In this document: positions 1-5,133 of the stretch, one piece after another | Layout of the letters: each line of letters begins with the position of its first letter | Position numbering within the stretch: position 1 is the stretch's first letter | NCBI GenBank assembly: GCA_009840695.1 | Contig: VXNG01000007.1 | Location: 1-6,319, forward strand | Origin: Acidimicrobiaceae bacterium | GTDB taxonomy: Bacteria; Actinomycetota; Acidimicrobiia; Acidimicrobiales; Aldehydirespiratoraceae | DNA length: 6,319 bases | Reading direction: 5' to 3' | Program-made: the position numbers and the translations under genes | Notes under the pieces: generated by a model | Database searches by the model: none | Told to the model about the DNA's origin: nothing | The model's input: the letters and a program-made list of their open reading frames with translations, nothing else

Positions 1-2293
1 AGCCGACGCCGGGGACGGTGAGGATGTAGGTGGGGTTCCTGGCGTTGTCGCCGAGCTTGACCCGCAGGTCCTTGACGAGTGTGCGCACGCGTTGGACATC
101 GCTGTTGGAGTCCTGTTCCCAGATGCGGGCCAGCAGTTGCTCGTAGCTGAGGGCGCGGCCGGCGTTGGTGCAGAGTTCTGAGAGCAGCTTGTACTCGGTG
201 GGGGTGAGCCTGGTGGCCCGTCCCTTGACGGTGACGATGCGGGTGATGTAGTCGACTGTGAGGTCGGCTACACGGTAGGGCTCTGTGTGCTGGGAAAGTG
301 CCTGCCTGCGCAGCGCGGCTGCGATGCGGGCTAGCAGCTCGGTGGGGGAGAAGGGCTTGACGACGTAGTCGGAGGCTCCCAGCTCGAAGGCCTCGGCCAC
401 CTTGTTGTCGTCGCCGCGGCCCGACAGGATGATGACCGGCACGTTCAGGATCTTGGGGATGCGCCTGATGAGTTCGAAGGCGTTGGTGGCGGGCAGCATC
501 AGATCCAGCAGCACCAGGTGGGGCTTCTCGGCCTCGAGGAGGTGTTCGAGCTCGTTGGGGTCGCTGGTGACGATGGGCGTGTAGCCCGCCTGGGCGAGCG
601 TGTTGCGGACATATCGCAGTGCCTGAGGGTCGTCGTCGATGACGAGGATGGTCTCCACCTTCGACGGCGCGGGTTGCGCCTCGCCGTCGGCGGGACCGGT
701 GGCGGCGACGGCGGGCTCGTCCACCGCGGGGATGGTGAAGGTGAACCGGGTGCCGTGGCCCTCGCCCTCGCTGTGGGCCCGGATGCGGCCTCCGTGGGCT
801 TCGACTATGCCCTTGCAGATGGCCAGGCCCAGTCCGTAGCCGGTCTGGGGGCGGTGGGGGTCGTCGTTGTGGACCTGCGAGAACTTGGTGAACAGCAGCC
901 GCAGCCGCTCGGGCGCTATGCCGGCACCCTGGTCCGTGACCGAGACCGCCACATGGGTGTCCTCCAGCGACGCGGAGACGGTGATGGTGGACCATTCGCG
1001 CGAGTTGGCCGCGGCGTTGGAGAAGAGGTTGTGCAGGACCTGCGCGATTCGCCGCCCGTCGGCCCACACCCGCGGCAGGCTCGAAGCGGCCTCGATGTCG
1101 ATGCTGTGGCGGTACCCGCCGCTGAGGAAGGCTCTCTTGGCCTGGTCGATGACCGGCGCCAGGTCGGTCGGCTCGGGGGAAACCGACAGGGTTCCCGCCT
1201 CGATGCGGGTCATGTCCAGCAGGTCGTTGATCAGGTCCCGCATGTGGTCGGCCTGGTCTTCGATGAGGCCGAAGAACTGGCCGACCTCGGCGGGATCCAG
1301 CGGCATCGACGAGTCCCGCACCGTGGCCGCGGCGCCCTTGATCGACGTGAGCGGCGCCCGGAGCTCGTGGCTCACCATTGCCAGGAACTCGGCCCGCAAC
1401 CGCTCCAAGTCCTCCAGTGGCGTCATGTCCTGCAGCGTGGCCACCACCGTCACCAGCTCGCCGTCCTCGGAGCGGATCGGCGAGGCGTTGATCAAGGTGG
1501 TCACGCTGGTGCCGTCACGGCGCTCGATCACCAGCTCCTCAGCCTGCACGGTCTCGCCCTGGCGGACCGCCCTTACCACCGGCAGCTCGTCGTGGGCGAC
1601 TTCGGACCCGTCCATGTGCCGGCAGGTCAGCCCCCACACATCCTGCGTGGCGTCGCGCGCCTCCGCCGGCGGCGCGCCGACGATGCGTCGGGCCTCGCGG
1701 TTGACCATCACCACCGTGCGCGAAGCAACGTCCACCATCAACACCCCCACCGGCGACGTGTTGACCAGAGCCTCAAGGTCGGCCTTGGCCCGCTGCTCAT
1801 CGCCGTAGCGGCGGGCGTTGGTGACCGCCATCGCCGCCTGGGCGGCGAACATCGCCAGGGTCTCCTCGTCGTCCTGGGTGAACATCGAGCCGTCGTGCTT
1901 GTCGCCGATCAAGATCGTTCCCACATGGCGGTCCCGCATCCTGATCGGGGTCAACAGGAAGGCGCTGACGGGCCAGAACGCCGAGAAGCCCGCAGACTCC
2001 AGATGAGCCACAAGATCCGTGGTCCGCAACGGCTCGCGGATGTCACCGAGGTACGCGAACAAATCCAAGATCCGGGGGTAGCCCATCATTACCTTCTGCT
2101 GTTCGGGGGACAACCCTGACGGCAGCAGATCCTGCAGCCCTCCGGCATCGTCAAGAGTGACGATGGCGCCGTAGCAGGCCCCGGTGAGCGTTCGAGCGGT
2201 GTCGACCACCTCCCGCAACACCACGTCGACATCCAAGTCCTCGCTGATGCGGAGGATCGCGTCGGTCAACCCCAGCATCCGGGCGCGCAGCAT
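1..2293 (-). CDS. Hybrid sensor kinase-response regulator in one chain (GAF-PAS-HisKA-HATPase-REC-winged helix), C-terminus cut by window edge
   Basis: A continuous minus-strand frame of 764 codons runs off the left edge; residues count from ATG 2293. Domains seen in order: GAF (about 10-165, ending FAAQAAMAVTNARRY), PAS (about 175-295), HisKA with H-box SHELRAPLTSIKG (His309), HATPase (about 415-525) with N-box HNLFSNAAANS, G1 DQGAGI and G2 GYGLGLAI, receiver (about 547-660) with acidic DDD 553-555, phosphoacceptor Asp597 in LVLLDLMLP and Lys646 in VVKPF, then an OmpR-type winged helix (about 674-764) ending TVPGVG. That motif normally lies a few residues from the C-terminus, so little is missing. 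No membrane segment or signal peptide is visible, so it should be cytosolic. By family knowledge it autophosphorylates His and transfers to Asp; the winged helix would then bind DNA. Kinase and full OmpR-like regulator are usually separate genes, so the fusion is unusual. It is divergent from the pilus operon; control of that operon is inference. The signal is unknown. Confidence 0.93.
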   Translation of the reverse strand, partial: MLRARMLGLTDAILRISEDLDVDVVLREVVDTARTLTGACYGAIVTLDDAGGLQDLLPSGLSPEQQKVMMGYPRILDLFAYLGDIREPLRTTDLVAHLESAGFSAFWPVSAFLLTPIRMRDRHVGTILIGDKHDGSMFTQDDEETLAMFAAQAAMAVTNARRYGDEQRAKADLEALVNTSPVGVLMVDVASRTVVMVNREARRIVGAPPAEARDATQDVWGLTCRHMDGSEVAHDELPVVRAVRQGETVQAEELVIERRDGTSVTTLINASPIRSEDGELVTVVATLQDMTPLEDLERLRAEFLAMVSHELRAPLTSIKGAAATVRDSSMPLDPAEVGQFFGLIEDQADHMRDLINDLLDMTRIEAGTLSVSPEPTDLAPVIDQAKRAFLSGGYRHSIDIEAASSLPRVWADGRRIAQVLHNLFSNAAANSREWSTITVSASLEDTHVAVSVTDQGAGIAPERLRLLFTKFSQVHNDDPHRPQTGYGLGLAICKGIVEAHGGRIRAHSEGEGHGTRFTFTIPAVDEPAVAATGPADGEAQPAPSKVETILVIDDDPQALRYVRNTLAQAGYTPIVTSDPNELEHLLEAEKPHLVLLDLMLPATNAFELIRRIPKILNVPVIILSGRGDDNKVAEAFELGASDYVVKPFSPTELLARIAAALRRQALSQHTEPYRVADLTVDYITRIVTVKGRATRLTPTEYKLLSELCTNAGRALSYEQLLARIWEQDSNSDVQRVRTLVKDLRVKLGDNARNPTYILTVPGVG

Positions 2294-2298
2294 GTCGA

Positions 2299-2303
2299 CC
2301 TCT
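2299..2303 (-). promoter_or_regulatory. Ribosome binding site deciding the ATG 2293 start of the hybrid kinase
   Basis: The minus strand reads AGAGG followed by five bases and then ATG at 2293. The frame stays open upstream to a TAG at 2384-2386 but offers only TTG alternatives (2311, 2329) there, so ATG 2293 is the best-supported start. Starting here leaves a short lead-in before the GAF domain, as is common in this kind of kinase. Confidence 0.6.
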
Positions 2304-2386
2304 GCACTCAAGTGGTCACCGTTGCCCAACCCGGCACACTCCCAACAACCCGCATGCCATGACGCGGCCTGACGGCGGCACGGCTA

Positions 2387-2415
2387 GCGAGCAACTCGCC
2401 CTGACGTCCGGTCAG
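2387..2415. repeat. Two adjacent small hairpins upstream of the kinase gene
   Basis: GCGAG-CAA-CTCGC (2387-2399) is followed one base later by CTGAC-GTCCG-GTCAG (2401-2415). Both have perfect 5-bp arms with 3- and 5-base loops. They lie about 95-120 bp upstream of the kinase ATG and could be leader RNA structures or operator half-sites. With arms this short in GC-rich DNA, chance is also possible. Confidence 0.4.
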
Positions 2416-2453
2416 CATAGGGCACATCGAAACGGAGTAGCGGGTATTAGGAT

Positions 2454-2506
2454 GCCCGGCCCCGCGGGAAGGCAAGTCAGGCACGAGTCACCAAACGGGG
2501 CCGGGC
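2454..2506. repeat. Perfect 11-bp GC inverted repeat with 31-bp spacer
   Basis: GCCCGGCCCCG at 2454-2464 is the exact reverse complement of CGGGGCCGGGC at 2496-2506. No T-run follows the right arm on the plus strand or the left arm on the minus strand, so it does not look like an intrinsic terminator. It could form a long-armed stem in the kinase leader, or be a protein-binding site. It lies between two divergently transcribed genes, where a regulatory role is more likely than termination. Confidence 0.55.
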
Positions 2507-2538
2507 CAGCCTACTATAAGCCCTGGTCCGGGAATGGA

Positions 2539-2580
2539 TATATTTTGCGCCTATCTTCTCTGTGTAGATCAGCAAATATA
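2539..2580. repeat. Imperfect AT-rich inverted repeat
   Basis: TATATTTTGC (2539-2548) faces GCAAATATA (2572-2580). The arms are complementary apart from one extra T, and are separated by 23 bp. The centre-to-centre spacing is about 32 bp, close to three helical turns, which would put both arms on one face of the helix. It may be an operator, but AT-rich sequence makes such matches easier by chance. Confidence 0.35.
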
Positions 2581-2596
2581 CATTTTGAGCATGAGA

Positions 2597-2623
2597 GTTA
2601 GAGCGGATCAGGCGGATGTTAGA
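2597..2623 (+). repeat. Paired hexamers GTTAGA and GCGGAT upstream of the pilus-operon promoter; candidate activator site
   Basis: The order is GTTAGA (2597-2602), GCGGAT (2603-2608), CAG, GCGGAT (2612-2617), GTTAGA (2618-2623). All copies are in the same orientation, with no mismatches. The outer copies are 21 bp apart (two helical turns) and the inner ones 9 bp apart. The array ends 13 bp before the TTGACA box. OmpR-family regulators typically bind direct repeats just upstream of -35, so this is a plausible site for the divergent winged-helix regulator; the pairing is inferred. Confidence 0.5.
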
Positions 2624-2636
2624 TTAGTATGTGAAG

Positions 2637-2668
2637 TTGACAACATTTGATACCGCCATGTATACAAT
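2637..2668 (+). promoter_or_regulatory. Sigma70-like promoter for the SAF-cpaE-cpaF operon
   Basis: A perfect TTGACA (2637-2642) is followed by TATACA at 2661-2666 (18-bp spacer) or TACAAT at 2663-2668 (20-bp spacer, five of six consensus bases). The -10 region overlaps the perfect palindrome TGTATACA (2659-2666). Transcription would start near 2673-2676, giving a leader of about 55-60 bases before ATG 2732. It lies in the AT-rich island. The spacer is slightly long, which fits a promoter needing an activator. Confidence 0.6.
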
Positions 2669-2731
2669 CTCACTCGATCGGACCTACAGAGCTGGTCCTC
2701 GTTCTTACGCGCGTGTCGAGATAGCACCCGA

Positions 2732-3520
2732 ATGTCGAATCCTCCCCCTCAACAACCGCATCAGCCCGCGGCCACACGCGGCCAGCGGCGCCAGGTCACT
2801 CTTCCGGGCGCGCAGCAGAAGCAGCGGCGCACCGGGTTGGTCCTGTTCGGTCTGGTGCTCGTGTTCGGGTGCGCGTTCGGCTTCTGGTTCATCCTCCGGG
2901 GCGTCGACCAGCGCTCGGAGTACCTAATGGCGGCGCGGACCATCGAACGCTGGCAGGTGGTCCGGTCCGAGGACTTCACCGTCGTTGAGGCGAACGTGGG
3001 GCCGGCTTCGGCGCTCGGTGTGGACCAGCTGGGCTCGGTGAGCGGCAAGTGGGCGACCGGCCGGATCCCGGTCGGGACGATCATCACCGCGGGACTGTTC
3101 GAGCCCCCGCCGCTGTCGGCCGAGTCCGAGGCCGACAAAGTGCTGATTCAGGTCAGCGTGCCCACCGCGGACGCACCCTTCGGCAGCCTCGATTCGGGCG
3201 ACACGGTGGCCATGCTCGGCCGCGAGTCCGCCGGACCGGATGGAGAGCAGGGCGCCCTGAGCCTCATCGGTGTGCTGCAGTTGGAGTTCGTGCAGGGCGA
3301 CAACGTCTACTACGTGGTCACCCCCGACGAAGCGCTGCAGATCAAGAGCACCGTCGACCGTTACGCCCGGGCGTCGGACCGCACGATGCTGAAGCTGGGA
3401 TTCGACCTGAGGATCGAGGACTTGGTGGACGCCCTCGACCGGCAGGCGTCCGGCGGCTCGTTGACCGGTCCGGACGCCTCGATTCAACCGGGCCTGGGCG
3501 CCGAGCCCATCGACCAATGA
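2732..3520 (+). CDS. Membrane-anchored SAF-domain protein, CpaB/RcpC-like pilus assembly factor
   Basis: The protein has 262 residues. A polar, Gln/Pro-rich N-terminus (1-33) ends in a basic KQRR patch. A single hydrophobic segment (about 34-55) follows, then a SAF domain (about 64-125) with the typical pattern of an early AARTI, SEDFTVVEANV, and GRIPVGTIIT. A second conserved block, VLIQVSVPTADAPFGSLDSGD, resembles the post-SAF region of CpaB/RcpC proteins. The basic patch before the hydrophobic segment predicts a cytosolic N-terminus and an external SAF domain. In tad systems CpaB/RcpC proteins act at the envelope in pilus assembly; in Gram-positives the exact role is less clear. No strong ribosome binding site precedes ATG 2732 (only CGAG about 11 bases upstream). 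The next two genes, CpaE-like and CpaF, support the assignment. Other SAF proteins such as flagellar FlgA are less likely here. Confidence 0.82.
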   Translation: MSNPPPQQPHQPAATRGQRRQVTLPGAQQKQRRTGLVLFGLVLVFGCAFGFWFILRGVDQRSEYLMAARTIERWQVVRSEDFTVVEANVGPASALGVDQLGSVSGKWATGRIPVGTIITAGLFEPPPLSAESEADKVLIQVSVPTADAPFGSLDSGDTVAMLGRESAGPDGEQGALSLIGVLQLEFVQGDNVYYVVTPDEALQIKSTVDRYARASDRTMLKLGFDLRIEDLVDALDRQASGGSLTGPDASIQPGLGAEPIDQ

Positions 3521-3575
3521 GGACCCCCGTTTCTCTGATCCGCCGTAGGGCGCCCGAGCAGACCGGCGGGTTCCC

Positions 3576-5111
3576 GTGCTGACCGTCTACAGCACGCAGG
3601 GCTCGCCCGGAGCCTCCACCACGGCCCTGCACCTGGCTGCTCACTGGGCCTCGATGGGGCGCGAGGTCCTGCTCATTGAGGCGGATCCGGCTGGGGGCTC
3701 GCTGAGCCGCAATCTGGGCATCCAGTTCACGCCGGGTTCGGCGTCGTTCGTGGCATCGGGCCAGCCGGTGCTGAGCAGTCATCTGATCGATCACGCCCAG
3801 GACGTGCTGTTCGAGAACCTGCACGTGATGCCGGCGCCGGCCACTCCGGCGGGCGCGACCGGGATCTTCCGCACCTTCGCCGAGTCCTCCGACGCCCTGC
3901 GGACGATCTCCGAGAACGAGATGGCGGTGATCATCGATGGAGGCCGGATCACCGCCGACACCGCGGTGTCGATGCTCACGACCGGGGCCGCAGGGGTGCT
4001 CGTGGTCTGCCGCGACAACAGCCAGCTGTCGAGCCTCGAGCCTCTCAGAGCGGTGTTCGCGGCCGGCCCGGAACACGACGGTCCCCGCGGCTGCGTGGTC
4101 ACCGTCGGCAAGTCGCCCCTCGACGACGAGGAATGGCTCGACAGCTACGGCCTGACCCTCTGCGGAGCGATCGGGAACGATGCCGACATGGCGGCAGATA
4201 TTGCCGTCCACCTAAACCGGAACAAGCGCAAGTCCAAGAAGTGGCGGCACGGGCTGGAGCGGGTCGGGGAGAAGCTGTATCCGTTCGCGCAGCCGCCCCT
4301 GTCCGACCGGTCCGGGCAGCCCCGTCCTGCGAAGCAGCCGGCCCCGGGCGGGACGGAGCCGGCGGACGATGCCGGGCCGGCAGCCGTCACGCCGCCTGTC
4401 TACGAAGCACCACCGGTCCACGAGCCACCACCGGTCTACGAGTCGCCGCCTGCTTACGAGTCGCCGCCGGTCTACGAGCCACCACCTGTCTATGAACCGG
4501 CTCCATCTGAGGCCCATCCGGTGGGCCACTACCTGCCGCCCGCCTATGAGCCGGCGCCGCCCGCCGAGGCCTATCCGCCGGGCCAGTACCCGCCGGCTGC
4601 TTACGAGCCGGCTCCGCCCGGGGCATACCCGCCGGATCAGTACCCGCCAGCCGCCTACCAGCCGGCCTCGCCCGAGGCCCCTCCGGTGGGCCACTATCTG
4701 CCACCTACCTACCAGCCGCCGCCTGCCTATGAGCCGGCGCCGCCTGCCGAGGCCTATCCGCCGGGCCAGTACCCGCCGTCTGCCTATGAGCCGCCGCCAT
4801 CTGAGGCGTACCCGCCGGGCCAGTACATGCCGCCACCCGCCTATGAGCCGGCCCCGCCCGAGGCCCATCCGCCGGGTCAGTACATGCCGCCTGCCCATGA
4901 ACAGCCTGGACTGCAACCCCAGGTCCAGCCACCCGTCCAGGAGCAAGTGCCGCCGGCTGTCGGGGACCAGCTCGGTTCCGGGACGCATCCGCTTGCGGAT
5001 GAGCCTCCGCGGGCACCGGAAATCCAGCCGAGCGGATCGTTCCGCGACTGGGCCGCCAAGCTGCACGGCTCCAAGGCGGAGGACCAGGCGGCCCAGAACC
5101 AGGGCGTGTGA
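3576..5111 (+). CDS. CpaE/MinD-like ATPase-fold protein with degenerate P-loop and Pro/Tyr-rich repeat tail
   Basis: The protein has 511 residues. The GTG start is fixed by an in-frame TAG at 3546-3548 with no other start between. Residues 1 to about 245 have a MinD/ParA-type fold: LTVYSTQGSPGASTTA at the P-loop, VLLIEADPAGGSL (31-43) at the switch region, and VIIDGG with Asp121 at Walker B. The deviant Walker A of this superfamily is KGGxGK(S/T)T; here residues 8-16 read QGSPGASTT, so both lysines are missing. ATP hydrolysis may be lost or altered. Similar GSPG-type loops are known in actinobacterial MinD-like proteins. A basic linker (NKRKSKKWRHG) is followed by a disordered tail with repeats at residues 273-444 and an acidic/polar end containing SFRDWAAKLHG. 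In tad loci CpaE places the assembly machine in the cell. The position between the SAF and CpaF genes favours that role over chromosome partitioning. Confidence 0.82.
   Translation: MLTVYSTQGSPGASTTALHLAAHWASMGREVLLIEADPAGGSLSRNLGIQFTPGSASFVASGQPVLSSHLIDHAQDVLFENLHVMPAPATPAGATGIFRTFAESSDALRTISENEMAVIIDGGRITADTAVSMLTTGAAGVLVVCRDNSQLSSLEPLRAVFAAGPEHDGPRGCVVTVGKSPLDDEEWLDSYGLTLCGAIGNDADMAADIAVHLNRNKRKSKKWRHGLERVGEKLYPFAQPPLSDRSGQPRPAKQPAPGGTEPADDAGPAAVTPPVYEAPPVHEPPPVYESPPAYESPPVYEPPPVYEPAPSEAHPVGHYLPPAYEPAPPAEAYPPGQYPPAAYEPAPPGAYPPDQYPPAAYQPASPEAPPVGHYLPPTYQPPPAYEPAPPAEAYPPGQYPPSAYEPPPSEAYPPGQYMPPPAYEPAPPEAHPPGQYMPPAHEQPGLQPQVQPPVQEQVPPAVGDQLGSGTHPLADEPPRAPEIQPSGSFRDWAAKLHGSKAEDQAAQNQGV
4392..4907 (+). 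repeat. In-frame Pro/Tyr-rich tandem repeats in the CpaE-like tail
   Basis: Two repeat classes encode residues 273-444. First come six hexapeptides of the form PPVYEP (variants PPVYEA, PPVHEP, PPVYES, PPAYES) at 4392-4499. Then follow about seven 18-19 residue units of the form APPAEAYPPGQYPPAAYEP, two of them variants carrying GHYLPP, with one extra PPAYEP inserted between units. The repeats stay in frame throughout and vary at synonymous sites, so this is selected or aged protein repeat rather than a recent DNA expansion. The tail is probably disordered and extended. Recombination between units could change its length among strains. Confidence 0.9.
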
Positions 5112-5133
5112 GCGCGCCGGCTAGCGCGGGATC

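Larger units (their letters stand above)
2294..2731. other. Divergent intergenic region of 438 bp with an AT-rich regulatory island
   Basis: No convincing gene lies between the kinase start and the SAF-protein start. The left half (2294-2520) is GC-rich and holds short hairpins and an 11-bp inverted repeat, all within the likely leader or promoter region of the kinase. The right part (about 2531-2670) drops to about 39% G+C by hand count, far below the flanking genes, and carries repeated hexamers and a strong promoter-like sequence facing right. No confident promoter was found for the kinase gene: TATAGT on the minus strand at 2518-2513 resembles a -10 box but has no matching -35. A short plus-strand open frame at 2359-2601 has no recognisable protein features and lacks the hydrophobic stretch of a Flp pilin. 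Confidence 0.75.

Noticed and set aside
518..2119. Long plus-strand open frame (533 codons) across the kinase gene
   Set aside because: Its translation is rich in Arg, Gly, Val, His and Asp with no domain pattern, while the opposite strand encodes clear GAF, PAS, kinase and receiver motifs. It is a high-GC antisense shadow.
2454..2520. Intrinsic terminator or c-di-GMP (GEMM) riboswitch
   Set aside because: No T-run follows the stem on either strand, and the conserved GEMM core and tetraloop-receptor pieces could not be found.
2359..2601. Possible small gene or Flp pilin between the divergent genes
   Set aside because: There is no Flp-like hydrophobic helix or processing motif, and the frame crosses the hairpins and the AT-rich island. 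It is not supported as coding.
4392..4907. CRISPR-like or satellite DNA array
   Set aside because: The periodicity is in-frame protein repeat (18 and 54-57 bp units) with no unique spacers, and it lies inside a coding gene.
4212..5066. Minus-strand open frame of 284 codons opposite the repeat tail
   Set aside because: It is an Arg/Gly-rich low-complexity translation produced by reading the proline repeats backwards, with no independent support.
3576..5111. Plasmid or chromosome partition ParA
   Set aside because: No ParB partner or parS-like site is seen, the P-loop lysines are missing, and the neighbours are tad pilus genes.
4369..5124. Plus-strand Arg-rich open frame overlapping the CpaE-like tail
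   Set aside because: It is a frame-shifted reading of the same repeats; the CpaE frame has the MinD-like domain and a natural stop before cpaF.
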